From: Stereocaulon alpinum
Taxonomy: Eukaryota > Ascomycota > Lecanoromycetes > Lecanorales > Stereocaulaceae
Assembly (NCBI GenBank): GCA_018257865.1
Contig: JAEUBA010000071.1
Coordinates: forward strand, 1 to 64,000
Length of the DNA: 64,000 bases
Reading direction: 5' to 3'
Both the position numbers and the translations under genes were made by a program. Below the pieces are notes generated by a model. That model made no database searches and had not been told where the DNA came from. It saw only the letters and a list, made by a program, of their open reading frames with translations. This document shows positions 44,806 to 55,321 of this stretch, piece after piece. Position 1 is the stretch's first letter; every line of letters starts with the position of its first letter.

Positions 44806-47517
44806 CTATGGAACGATATCAGTGTTAGAGACATTCTGCGAAATCTCCAAGCGCCCTTTGATATCAAGGTCTGCAAACTCATTGCTGATTCTGACATCTG
44901 AAGCGTAGTTTCTGGCGTAGGCGATCTCATCTTCGCTGATTCCAAGGTCGTCCTTTGGAATCCAGACGACAGGGCTGCGATGGTCAGCAGCCTCATGCTT
45001 ATACCCACGCTGAGCGGTTACGTCGAGTTCGTTCCGTGCGAGTCCGTTAATACTTTCTTGGAGATCTTGGGGGATTTCCTTGAGAGGCCTCATCCAGCCA
45101 TAGCAGGTGTGCCCTAGATGTCGTAAATGATCGAGCCCAGGTGCTGAGGAGTGGTTCCAATTCGATTCTCCTCCCTCATCCGCCCCGTCTTTCGTGGAGG
45201 CAGGCAGATATTGGAGAATTGAGGAGAAGATGTTTCCCAGAAGCAGTTGGTAAATGATCGTCAATGTTGTGGCAATCATCATAACCACGGCCTGACTAAT
45301 GCCGGTACAAACACCCCGAACATCGCGAATAGACAGGAAAAGGCCTATCAGACATAACTCCATCATATAGACCCCTATAAAAAGCTGCTTCAAAGCAGTC
45401 GGATAAAGTTGACCTCCGGTATCGTACGGAAAAGCCGACACGTAGAGCAGGTTGTAGCGGAATACGAACCAAAATAAGCTGAAGGTGGCGACGCTGAACG
45501 GGAGTATTAGGGGAGCGATGATAGAGTACGTCAAGCCTAAATTATCAGCAAGGGTGTGGCAAAGATACGAGCGACTTACCAATACACGCGAGGTTCGTGT
45601 AAAGAGGGTAGAAGGTACCCCACCGAATCTCCGGTAAACCTATCTGTCTCTCCCACTTCTGTCTCGGTGTGCGATCCGTCCACGGGGCGAGGATAAGCCA
45701 GTTGATAAGACCTCCGGCTTGGAGGAAGGCACCTGCACTCACCGAAAGACCTTGTAACGTGAGGTAGGAGAAAAAGTAGTTGCTCGCCTTAGGAAGGTTT
45801 CTGGCCAACAACGCAGGTGCAGAGTTCAGGCCATGGAGGAGGTCTTGAGTGATGGCCGTAATACTGGATGAAAGCGACACTGTGAGAAAATTTTGTATAA
45901 AGAGAAAGACGAAATAGTATTTCTGCAGCGACAAGTCGACTGTCGTCTCCGTTGACAGACCTTGCCAACCCGTGATAATGCGCAGGACCAGCGGCAGCAA
46001 TGCGTTCAGTGCTACTAACATTAACTGCGGTAGGACACCTTGAATAATCCCACTCAACCACACCGGAGCGCCAGATATCCAGTGAAGCCACGGTACAGAG
46101 TCTCCGAGGGTAGTAATTTGGGACAGGAAACCTGTGAATGCAACAGGTATCGCCCACATTATAAGAAGAGAAGCGATGGCGATCCACACCAAGCCACTCC
46201 GTATATATCGATTCCACCATCGTTGATTTAGAGTGCTCCATCTTAGTTCCCGCACGGAAACGTTGATGTGTCGGGCGGATGAGTGCAGAGGGTTGGCGTT
46301 CAGGAGGGTCTGACAGGCCATGTACGCGGCGGATTGAGTGTTGAATCGTATAAAGGCGGATTTCATTCGTGGATACTTGCTTGATTCTGTTCCATTCGAC
46401 TCGAACTCGGCCAGCTCCGTTAGTTCTGCCCTGATCTCTTTGTTCATTCGTGCCAGCTCGCCTAAGCAGTGGTGGATGGTATCGACCCGTTTTCCGAAAA
46501 GAGGAATTGCTGGCATCCAGTTGCATCCTTGTCGTGGAATATACATATGATCACGGTCCTTCTCCTTCAGGTAGCGCCTCCACAACGGTCCCTCCTTCTC
46601 AGTATCCGCCCCACTCGGCTGTGCAAGCTCGTGGCTGTTGCGTTGACGGAACGACTTCGTTGCCGATGTTATAAGGCTGGTCTCCGCGGCTTCCAGCGTG
46701 GTGACGAGGGTTTTTCGCTCTTGAATCTTCTTCGATAATGCCGAGAGATCTCGATTGATCCAGACGGAATGGACCCCACCGGGGAATATACCGTACACAT
46801 CCTCCAATACCGGAAGGTCTTTCTCGGGAATATCGGTCACCAGAATCGTATTGGCGGCCTCCAAGAGACGATGCGCAGGTGACGCCAGGTAAGAATTACG
46901 GACGTGAACATAAAAAAGCAGTTCCACGTAAATGGTGTAACATATGAACATGATCGTGAGCAACGCCATCACCAAATGGGCCCAGTAGAAACCAGTGTGA
47001 TCGAGCCCGACATTCGCCCAGCTGTACCTGTCGAGACCTTGGGTTTGACCTGCAGCATCATTGCCACCGAGCAAGTTTAGTGGGACGAGGGTCGGGATGA
47101 TAACGACTAATAGGCTGGTGAAGATAGTGAGAAGAGTGCGAATATATCGAAGGAAGAAGAAAGCATCTAGGCCAGAGTGTTGTAAGATAATCCTGTCGGG
47201 GAGCTGGAACACACGTGGAATCCAGGATATGGTACCTAAAGGACGTTGAATGGTGCGTTGTCCTTCAGGTACGAGATAAGTTCGAGGTTGACTGGCACAC
47301 CGACTTAGTATCTTTGCGCTTCTAGGGTGACCGCGACTCACTAGATGTGTTTGAGTCTGTCCTTAAGAACGACAAACACACAGACTTCAGTGGCAAATAT
47401 GGCCGCCGATATGACGAGTGATGCCAGAAAGTTTCGGAGGGAGAGCCCTTGAGCGTGTCTTGCTGTTTCTGGTGAGGCATAAAGCGCAGTGCCAGCACTG
47501 CCGAGCGGGGATGTCAT
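44806..47517 (-). CDS. CSC1/OSCA-type calcium-permeable stress-gated cation channel
   Basis: Exons are 47342-47517, 45580-47291 and 44806-45536; introns are 50 and 43 bp and the product is 872 aa. The start is the first ATG of the frame (MTSPLGSAG). TM0 at about residues 34-52 is followed by the family signature IYQPRTYLVPE across intron 1, two more helices, and a large cytosolic loop (VTDIPEKDL; RMKSAFIRF). The seven-helix RSN1_7TM block then ends with GLTYSIIAPLILPF across intron 2. The C-terminal tail is soluble and acidic. This family forms mechanosensitive or osmosensitive channels in plasma or internal membranes. Length and topology are normal, so the gene is probably functional. It is the most housekeeping-like gene in this part of the window. 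Confidence 0.9.
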
Positions 47518-48409
47518 TGTCGTCGAGATCGCCAAATGACTGGAAAGCGAACTGGAAGAGAACTGCCGTTAGACCAGCGCTCTGAGTGTTGTCTCTCCAG
47601 AAGGTCTTGTTCGCGCAGCCTTCGGTAGAGGGAAACCAAATTTTGAGGCCTTCATGTTGGGCTCCAGTTGTTGCTCCCTCAAGCTCCAGCTTCCTCTGCA
47701 TCCAATGTTGACTCCCTTCTGCTCCAGTTTTGCTGCATCCTCCGTACTCAGGGTGATATTTTCAACGCGTTGTCAGCCATAGGTTCTAATTCCGGCACGA
47801 GTCGTATGGTCGATAACGCCTATCCAAAGTTTTTCGGGGCCTATGAGCCTCCCCTAGGACTTTGCTCCCATGTCATGGGCCGAGATTTTACGGCGGTGCC
47901 GGATCCAGAAGGACACCGACGAATCGCGAGATCTGGCTTCTCAGTTCCGCCGGAAGCTCAAAGATCAACGATCCGGACAGCATCATCAGAAAGACAGCTG
48001 TAACGCTCTCCAGCAACACGCCTCGATCTGGAGAAAGGGCACGTTGTAGGTTGTGGTCGCGATGATTTTGCACCGCATGGAGTTTGCGCAGCCCCCGAGG
48101 CGGCACCCAGGCCGCAGCCCTGCTAAGCCCAATCTATAAATGGCTCAGCACCTTTGATACGCTCGACTGCGCCGCCTCAGCCTTACCAAGAATTACCTGC
48201 ACCACAAACGGCATCTGAAGAGATTCATTCCATGTGCTCGTGAACTCAGCTTTGTGACTGGCGCCTACAGAACCTGTACGGACTGTGGGTCTAGTACCGC
48301 TCATCATGGCTTTTAAATAGCCTCTCAACCGAAATTGTCTCTCTCATTGCTGATAACCTTAGATCGAACGACATAAGCTCACTTTCACGAACTTTTCGTC
48401 GCTTCAAAA
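47518..48409. other. Intergenic, CSC1 promoter and GCTCC-rich stretch
   Basis: At 47659-47740 degenerate GCTCC and GCATCC motifs recur. ORFs 47668-48003 (plus) and 48134-48328 (minus) have no motif support. Confidence 0.45.
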
Positions 48410-49160
48410 ATGCTTTTATCAGCCGGGTTCTACGACATAGCTCCTACATACACCCGCACAACCGGAGAAACTGTCTTGCTATGGGCAGCGTTGCACAATC
48501 GCGGAACCACCTTCAGATCGTTGTTGGAAAGAGGAGCAGATATGTCAATCCAGAAAAAGAATGGAGACATGGTACTACATCATCCAGTAAGGAACGGGAA
48601 TCTACGTCTTTTAATTTTGCTGCTCCGACACCCTCATATTATCGACATTCGGAACAACAAGGGTGCACCGCTGCTATACGCTGTCTAGGCAAGAAATGAA
48701 AAGGCTATAGACCATCTTCTATAAGCCGGTGCAGACCCATCCTTATCGACTACTGCTGAACCTGAAGATGAGGCTCGTCGACAACTCGAGCTAGAAAACC
48801 GAGGAGGCGCCACGCCGAGGAAGTAGAGGCATTTTACGCCGTAACAATATGATAAGACATGGAGAAAGATTCAAGAAACCGCTACACCTTACAGCGGAGA
48901 ACGGACACGGAAATATCGCCAAACTCCTTCTTGACGCTGGTGCTGATGTTTCGGCCACAACGTATGACAAGCGGACCGCACTACATTACGTTGCGAGTGG
49001 AAATCATGAAGACGTTGTCCAATTGCTCTTAGCAGCGGGCATCGATGCTTCCATAAAGGTTTATGATGCGATGACTGCGTCTGACTATAACTCTCCGGTT
49101 GAGATCAGACGTGACGAACGCGGAAACCTCAGTTATAGGTTTATTTCAACCGGCCACTAG
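48410..49160 (+). pseudogene. Ankyrin-repeat gene remnant
   Basis: Two open stretches (48410-48688 and 48849-49160) encode ankyrin repeats: TVLLWAALHNRG then LLERGADMS, and PLHLTAENGHGNIAKLLLDA then TALHYVASGNHEDVVQLLLA. The 160 bp between them continue the repeat (IDHLL, AGADPSLS) but contain TAG, TAA and a second TAG, at least one explicable as CAG-to-TAG. Ankyrin repeats mediate protein contacts and are common C-terminal sensors of fungal NLRs. No upstream catalytic or N-terminal domain remains, so this is a fragment. Confidence 0.75.
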
Positions 49161-49568
49161 TTTAGCAACGTCCCCGGCCTACGAAGAGCAATCCTCCAAT
49201 ACCTTTTCTGATACAGGCTTCCTCTACCTATACTACCAGTACAACTTCTTATCAAAGCTCGAAACCTTTCGCCAGCACTGCTCGGCAAGAGTGGCCGTCT
49301 TAAGTCAAGGCCCACAGCGAGAGGTCGATCCAAGCTCGACATTTGGCGGCTGCAATAGAAAGGGACATCTGAAGAGGGTACGAAGGAAGGGGGGGTAAAG
49401 GAAAGGCTACTACGTGCTTAGCCGTTCGACAGAATTTCGCAAAGGTTTCCGTTTGTGGATGCTTTCATTAGCATCCAAAGACTGACTCATGATTGAAGCA
49501 CTACAAAAGGCAACGACAGCGCCAGTGTTCTTCGACACAGATGATTCTCTTGACGCTTCGGCTGTACA
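49161..49568. other. Intergenic, thaumatin-like gene promoter
   Basis: Nothing recognised apart from an inverted GGATGC/GCATCC pair at 49456-49480. Confidence 0.45.
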
Positions 49569-50447
49569 ATGAAGAACTCCTGTCAGATCATTCTTTTGGC
49601 CCTCGCGGCTCTGGTAGCTGCGAGTCCGTTCAACTGCCTGGCCGCCACGACTGTGACTGTGACTGTGACTCTGCCTCATAGGAACGGGGATTCGACCTTG
49701 GCTTCAAGTTCTGTTCCAGTCACAAGTGCTCCAGACCCTCGAAGTACTACGACTACCGATAGCTCAGGCGGTTATATGACGATTTCCATCACTAACGTGT
49801 ACGGAACCCAATTGTCTCTCTCCTTTGGTTCAAATGCTGGTGGCCCGTCCCCGGTAGGGAATCCGTCGGCTACTATACTTCCCGATACTTCGCCTACCCA
49901 ATACACTTTCCCAACCGGGTGGGCAGGAAGGATATATGTTGGGCCAAATACCAACCCTTTGGGCAGTAAGATCGAAGGCAGTCTTACGGGTCCACCCGAT
50001 GTTGATGTCAGTTATGTCGATGGCTACTCTGTGCCCATTACATGCTCTTCTGAAGGCACAGCGGTCTCCGGCTGCAACATCGATCTTTTTAAGCAGCCAG
50101 GCATTACCTGTAATAAACAAGTCGACGGCCCTGTGTGCCTCAACTCCGCTCAGAACATCGCCGATGGACCTGCTCCGCCGTTTTTTACAGCTTGCGCAGG
50201 GGCTGCCTACACCTATCCTAATGATAACGAAGCCAATGTAAGCAACCTTAAGAGCAACCTTATCGCTTGCTGCATCGGCACGTCTTGCGAAGCACCCTCA
50301 AGACAACTATCGGAACGGGAAATTCCAACGCCTGAATCATCCATACGCATCAGGAACGCTGAATCGCGGGCAGAAAAGGCAGGTAGCTTCTCACGGTCGA
50401 CAATTTCATTCGCACACGAATCTAATCACCGTCATCACTCGCAGTGA
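49569..50447 (+). CDS. Secreted thaumatin-like protein
   Basis: An uninterrupted ORF of 292 aa starts at ATG 49569. The first 19-25 residues are a clear signal peptide (MKNSCQIILLALAALVAASP). The mature protein carries the fungal thaumatin/osmotin-like pattern: ISITNVYGTQLSLSFGSNAG, TFPTGWAGRIYVGPN, an acidic DVDVSYVDGYSVPITC core and cysteine-rich distal blocks (GCNIDLF, TACAGAAYTYPND, CCIGTSC). A basic, Ser-rich extension of about 50 residues follows. Relatives are secreted and may bind or cleave beta-glucans or act at the plant or fungal cell surface; that is family knowledge. It is co-oriented with neighbouring debris, and the intact frame suggests the gene is live. Confidence 0.88.
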   Translation: MKNSCQIILLALAALVAASPFNCLAATTVTVTVTLPHRNGDSTLASSSVPVTSAPDPRSTTTTDSSGGYMTISITNVYGTQLSLSFGSNAGGPSPVGNPSATILPDTSPTQYTFPTGWAGRIYVGPNTNPLGSKIEGSLTGPPDVDVSYVDGYSVPITCSSEGTAVSGCNIDLFKQPGITCNKQVDGPVCLNSAQNIADGPAPPFFTACAGAAYTYPNDNEANVSNLKSNLIACCIGTSCEAPSRQLSEREIPTPESSIRIRNAESRAEKAGSFSRSTISFAHESNHRHHSQ

Positions 50448-50673
50448 CCCGATGTCCACGGGAAGGTTGTTTCCCTGCGGAGTATTGTAGCTAACCCTAT
50501 CACCCTGAGGTGACATCTAAGAACCATCTCAAATAACGAAGAACATCTGGTTTTATGACTGACGGCAATAGATAGTCGCCATCTAGCTAGGTAGAACTCC
50601 AATTCAATAATATACATCGGAAATACTTAGAGTTCTCATATCTTCCTTTGCACAATATGCAGAATGGAGCTAG

Positions 50674-51140
50674 GTGCCAGAATTGGCACCATATGTCCTA
50701 GGAGATTTGTCCGGAGCGGATCTTCCCAGGACCATTAACACGGCTTCTGTAGACGACACTGCTCAGCCTACTGGGGATTACTACTTAGCAGACTTCGATG
50801 CTATCTTAAATAATCAAGATGTTAGCAACAGGCGGACGGTCTTTAAACAGATAATCTTGTCACTCGTACGTGTGCTACACACCCTCAACATCAACAAGAA
50901 ACAGTTCGACTTCTAGTGAAGGTCCTTGACAAAGAAGCACTACTCCTAGGACCGCTAGATGGCGTCTCGGATCAGTATTGCGCCAGGAAGGTCCGTAAGT
51001 TAGGTACAACTAAGTTACAACATCGCTTTCGAGGAAGTCAGAGAAGGACTCCTCAAATCTGTGGAGGCAATATTGAAGAGGGACCGAAATACTGATGCCG
51101 ACTGGATAGTAATCCCGAGATTACCTCTGTAACTAGTCAG
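50674..51140 (+). pseudogene. Fragment of an unknown gene
   Basis: A frame of 80 codons without a supported start (VLGDLSGADLPRTINTASVD, YYLADFDAIL, RRTVFKQIILSLVRVL, NINKKQFDF) ends at 50916. Weaker coding-like sequence with stops follows to about 51140. The composition looks protein-coding, but no family was recognised. The left edge shows AGGTGCCAGAA, also present near 14376. Confidence 0.35.
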
Positions 51141-51282
51141 CGGATTATAAGTGCCTGGGGGTTTCTTTTATACGAGTAGATAACTTTCATCATTGGGGAG
51201 TAAGCAACTATTTAATCAAACTGCGGAAGAGCACTTCTTAAAAGGTCCAATGTCAACGTCCTTCAATTAGCTAGACCGACAC

Positions 51283-51984
51283 CTAATCATCAATCACCTC
51301 ACATTCGCATTCGTCATCTACTTGATCCTCATCATCGCTATCTTCGTCATCATCAGTCTCGTCATCTGTATAATCCTCGCTCCCATCCCTACTCTCGTCG
51401 CTTTCCAAAATTTTATTATTCTCAAAATGCCGAAAGGCGTCCTCTCCACTATCAGTATCGGTATCCTCATCGTCTCGTTTTCCAAATTCGATGTTCATGT
51501 CTTTGCTGCGTTCTTTTTGTTTCAGCAATCCTCCAATATGGGACTTCACAATCATCTTAAAGACATCTCGATAGACATGCGGGTTTTCTCTCCCTCCTGC
51601 ATCCTGCACCACTTCGGACCAGTCAACCTGGTCAAGAATCGATTCCCATGCCTTCATCAGTTCCACCGGAGGAATGCCGCCATACTGATTAATAAGAGAA
51701 TACCCAGAGTCGAGGGACGGAAAGTTCGCCAGATGAGGCGGCGTGCTCCGAATCTCTCCCTCTCCAGCAATCTTTCGTTTCTTTGCCTCTCCTTCCTGCG
51801 GAGAATCGTCTTGTTCGCTGGATGTGACAGATCGCTCAGACCCCTTGCTCGGCATGGGGTAGGGAGTGCGCGGCAGGTCCACCTCACGGTGTTTACGCAC
51901 TTGCTGCGGTGGCTTGAGCTTCGGAGGTTGCAGAGACAACATGCTAGGCTTTCGCTTTGTGCCTGCAACGCTCGATTGTTCCAT
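51283..51984 (-). CDS. Acidic-tailed protein, paralogue of 52775-53392
   Basis: 233 aa from the ATG at 51984; the frame stays open upstream to 52050 with a non-ATG codon. It shares an ordered set of blocks with the gene at 52775: TKRKP near the start, PRTPYP, a KKRK-type basic patch, and a central ELMKAWESILDQVDWSEVV followed by an amphipathic helix (VYRDVFKMIVKSHIGGLL). The C-terminal third is almost pure Asp/Glu/Ser. The combination of basic patch and acidic tail suggests a nuclear or chromatin protein, but no domain is recognised. It sits head to head with its paralogue across a minisatellite. Confidence 0.65.
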   Translation of the reverse strand: MEQSSVAGTKRKPSMLSLQPPKLKPPQQVRKHREVDLPRTPYPMPSKGSERSVTSSEQDDSPQEGEAKKRKIAGEGEIRSTPPHLANFPSLDSGYSLINQYGGIPPVELMKAWESILDQVDWSEVVQDAGGRENPHVYRDVFKMIVKSHIGGLLKQKERSKDMNIEFGKRDDEDTDTDSGEDAFRHFENNKILESDESRDGSEDYTDDETDDDEDSDDEDQVDDECECEVIDD

Positions 51985-52084
51985 TTTGTTCAAGGCTGAG
52001 GGAATGGTTGGAAGGAGGTTTTCGCCTTCGATCGATGTATCATTCTCCACTTGTTGTTGTCACACGATTCTCTTAAGAGTCCCT

Positions 52085-52200
52085 ATCTTCATCCAGTTCT
52101 GGCTCCCCTCCGGTTCTGGCTCCCCTCTTTCTGGCTCCCCTCCGTTCCCCTTCTCCATTTTTGGCTCCCTCAATTCTGGCTCCTTCGCTCGTTCAAAGGT
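52085..52200. repeat. GGCTCCCCT-type short repeats
   Basis: Six irregular copies of a TTCTGGCTCC(CCT) motif. It is the same core as at 22541-22640 and in weaker form at 39200, 44380 and 47660. Confidence 0.75.
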
Positions 52201-52588
52201 ATATACATCCAGGAAGTGTATACCCTTAAAAGGTATATACACTCGAAAGGTATGTACATCCAGGAAGCGTATACCCTTAAAAGGTATATACACTCGAAAG
52301 GTATGTACATCCAGGAAGCGTATACCCTTAAAAGGTATATACACTCGAAAGGTATGTACATCCAGGAAGCGTATACCCTTAAAAGGTATATANNNNNNNN
52401 NNNNNNNNNNNNNNNNNNNNNNNNNNNNNNNNNNNNNNNNNNNNNNNNNNNNNNNNNNNNNNNNNNNNNNNNNNNNNNNNNNNNNNNNNATACACTCGAA
52501 AGGTATGTACATCCAGGAAGCGTATACTCCTTAAAAGGTGTATACATCCAGGAAGTTTATACCTAAAAAGTATACACACTCGAAAGGA
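52196..52588. repeat. 51-bp minisatellite interrupted by an N run
   Basis: A 51-bp unit beginning GGTATGTACATCCAGGAAGC and ending ACACTCGAAA is repeated about three times before and about once after the unresolved bases, with small variants (GTATAC palindromes inside each unit). Because 51 is divisible by three, several frames stay open across it; these are not genes. Confidence 0.9.
52393..52489. other. Unresolved bases (97 N)
   Basis: Assembly gap or masked bases within the minisatellite. The flanking repeat phase does not fit exactly 97 bases, so the true length is unknown. Confidence 0.95.
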
Positions 52589-52774
52589 CTGCGATGTAAA
52601 TTTAAATATTATATAGATTAAAATTTCGTGTAGATTAAAATATTTATAATATAATTCAGTTTCTATACATTGGGGCCATCATTGGAGCCAATTATATAAG
52701 CTATATTTGGAGCCAACTACTATTGTACCAGACAATACATAAGAGCTAGAGGCCTCCGCGACATCTCACTTACA

Positions 52775-53392
52775 ATGGACACCAAAAGGAAACCACTTAC
52801 TTTGCAATTGGAGCCACTTCTCATTAACAGATACCCGACGAAAGTCTTTCCACGTACTCCCTATCCTATCCTCACAGCGCTGTCAGATTCTGAACACAGA
52901 GAGGTGAAGAAACGCCGGACCGTTGAACCGCCACAACCCCCAGGTTACTCCTCTGCCAACATGGACTATACGTTTAATTCGGAAGAGTTGATGAAGGCAT
53001 GTGATTCAATTCTCTGTCAGGTCGATTGGTCAAAGGTGGTCTTGGATGTAGTAGGGAACGAGACACCTGTCGTTTTTCGAAACGCATTCGGGAAGATTCT
53101 GCAGGCGCAGCTCGAAGAAATGCTGAAGAATGGATGCAATGCAGAACGAGCTGATGATACCGATGCCGATGATGAATGCACTGATAGTAATACAAATTTT
53201 GAAGGAAGTTGTGAAGGAAGTGAGGAAAGTTATAATAGCTTCGTAGAAAGTGATGAGAACGATCGCGGAAGCGCGGATTATCGGGAGGATTATAAGAATA
53301 GTCAGGATAATAAGGAGGACGAGGACGAAGGGTCTGAGAGCGGAGAGGGTGAGGATGTTGAGGACAGCGGAGGAGATATAGGCGGAGAATAG
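52775..53392 (+). CDS. Acidic-tailed protein, paralogue of 51283-51984
   Basis: 205 aa from ATG 52775, no intron. The start MDTKRKPLTLQLEP places the TKRKP block at the N-terminus. PRTPYP, a KKRR patch, ELMKACDSILCQVDWSKVV and a helix (VVFRNAFGKILQAQLEEML) follow in the same order as in the neighbour, then a Glu/Asp/Ser tail ending in GGDIGGE. Sequence outside these blocks has diverged widely, so the duplication is old or the pair evolves fast. Function is unknown. The pair is divergent, with about 790 bp of repeat-bearing DNA between the start codons. Confidence 0.65.
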   Translation: MDTKRKPLTLQLEPLLINRYPTKVFPRTPYPILTALSDSEHREVKKRRTVEPPQPPGYSSANMDYTFNSEELMKACDSILCQVDWSKVVLDVVGNETPVVFRNAFGKILQAQLEEMLKNGCNAERADDTDADDECTDSNTNFEGSCEGSEESYNSFVESDENDRGSADYREDYKNSQDNKEDEDEGSESGEGEDVEDSGGDIGGE

Positions 53393-53940
53393 TAAGGTAC
53401 TGAGGTAGTCAGTAAGAGATTCAATATAAATACGAGATTACCAACCTTTGAGTCCGAGTAAACAATGTTGAACTATCGCTATTACTCAAGCCAGCATCTT
53501 TCTCCTTATCTTTGTTCTTATCCTTCTCCTTCTCCCTCATCGCTTACAGAGTTGTCGCGAAGTCTTTGTTTATCTTTCAGCGTCGCCGTCCACAACTCTT
53601 GTAGCCTCTGCGTAATCATATCCTCTTTTTCCTGTTCTCTGAGTGTCTTTTTCTCAGTGCTTGTTACATCCTTATGGCTCTCGACGATAGTAATCTATGC
53701 TTCATCGCCTCAGTGCATGGCGAGACCTTATCCTCTTCCCCCAGTCTCCAATATAGCCAGAGCAAGTCGGCGATCTTTATTCGTAGCTCCTCCTCTGTGT
53801 CTACCTGTACCTCCCTCCTGTATCCCCTCCTGTCTTCTGGTCGCCGGAAAAGACCCTGCTTGAAGGCAAACTCGGGCAGGTGATACTACTGCCGAAAGAT
53901 GTTCTCCAAAACCATAATATTGCCAGCGTTAATGCCCTCG
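53393..53940 (-). other. Gap with possible degraded coding sequence
   Basis: On the minus strand a stretch near 53700-53880 reads LPEFAFKQGLFRRPEDRRG and then EEELRIKIADLLWLYWRL. Stops interrupt it on both sides (53700 and upstream). It may be a fragment of an unknown gene; the rest, rich in Lys/Glu codons, is not supported. Confidence 0.3.
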
Positions 53941-55077
53941 TCATAAGGGATTAGACCTAAGGAGCAGCGCAGAGTCTTGACAGGCGTAAGTAGCTCTCAG
54001 ATATTCGAGGATTGTCCAATCGTACACATGATCATAATCGAAACCCTTGCGCACAAAGAGATCACGGAAGATTGTGCGTAGATAGGAATATTTCGGCTTC
54101 TCGTTAAAGTCAAGAGAACGGAGGTAGTCGAAATAAACGGTAAATTCCTGAGGCAGACCTTCGCACAAATCCACTGTATTGATCCTTCTCTTCTCCTCCA
54201 ACATAAGTTCTTCCTTTGGCGTATGATCTGTGGCTGTGAGGTCTTGCCATGGGAGAAAGCCCCGGAGGAAGTAGAGAAACATGTACCCAAGGGATTCCAA
54301 ATCATCACAGCGATGTTGTACTTGACTAGGTATTAGTCTTTGCGCAGCAAGCACCGAGGATGTTACACTTACCAACGCCTAAATGGCCGTTGATGCTGGC
54401 AAAACAGGCCGTGCCAATCAAGTGTGGATTCCGGGCACGACCGGTATTGGCCTTCACCTGAGCATCACAGCGTTCCGTGGCGAGACCCAGGTCCGTTATA
54501 TAGACCTGACTTCCATGCTTCCCCACACCCATCAAGAAATTCTCGGGCTTGATATCTCGATGGACGACGCTCTTGGAATGGATATATTCGAGACGGTAGA
54601 GGAGCTGGTCGACGAGCATCAACACGGTCTTAAGGGAGAACTTGCGGCTGCAGAAGTTGAAAAGGTCCTCCAGACTCGGTCCCAGAAGATCAAACACCAT
54701 CACGTTGTATTCGCATTCCGTCTCATAAGCGTGGACTCGTGGAATACCGGCACCACCAGAAAGGGATCGATAGGTGTCGACTTCACCTTTCAATAAGGAG
54801 GGATCAATAGACACGTGCTCGAGTTTAATGGCGATATCTTCACCTGTGTCGAGGTTGGTTCCTTGCGTATGGTGAGCCTCAAGAAGCAATTAGGACCATC
54901 CGCATCTGTTACCTATATACACAGCGCCGAAGCTGCCCCAACCAATCCTCCTTTGCAGCCGATATTTACCGGCTATACGTAGATCCTAATAAGGTGTCAG
55001 TACATCGTGGCCATTCCTTATCGGAGATAGGAAAGGGGCAAGATCGAAGAGCAGAACCTACTCACCAAGTTCCCCAT
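53941..55077 (-). CDS. Casein kinase 1-like Ser/Thr protein kinase
   Basis: Exons are 55066-55077, 54913-54985, 54373-54861 and 53941-54320 (317 aa). The third intron uses a CAAG acceptor, the only choice that keeps the frame. The start, MGNLDLRIAGKYRLQRRIG, matches the CK1 N-terminus, with the Gly loop GWGSFGAVYIG, Lys in IAIKLE, catalytic HRDIKPENFLMG, metal-binding DLGLA where most CK1s have DFGLA, LIGTACFASINGHLG, and a C-lobe with DDLESLGYMFLYFLRG and LPWQ. The catalytic Asp and Lys are present, so activity is plausible. There is no long C-terminal tail or palmitoylation motif, unlike the YCK type. It is divergent from the nuclease-like gene at 55322. It may be an accessory duplicate of housekeeping CK1. 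Confidence 0.88.
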
Positions 55078-55321
55078 TTGTAAATCCGATAGACGTAGGT
55101 GGGGGTTCGAAGCTGCAGTGCACCGAGTGCTCGCAGCATCATTATTTCGATAGGACAAGGAATCAAAATGTATGGGTGCTTATCCGCACACATCAACCCC
55201 GCAATCCGAAATGACTCACTCACACACGCTAGTGTGGTTGTCGGAGGCGCGCGCTATCTGCATTCTTGATTGTCCTCTGTCATCCATTTAAATCGGTCGT
55301 TCCGTATAAGATTGAGGTTCA
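55078..55321. promoter_or_regulatory. Divergent promoter, CK1 gene and nuclease-like gene
   Basis: 244 bp lie between the two ATG codons on opposite strands. No specific element was identified. Confidence 0.5.

Noticed and set aside
51322..51999. 225-codon plus-strand ORF with hydrophobic sequence
   Set aside because: It is the antisense of the acidic-tailed gene; Asp/Glu/Ser codons read backwards give Ile/Val/Leu/Phe.
52051..52566. Open frames running through the minisatellite and the N run
   Set aside because: They are open only because the unit is 51 bp; no start, homology or end is credible.
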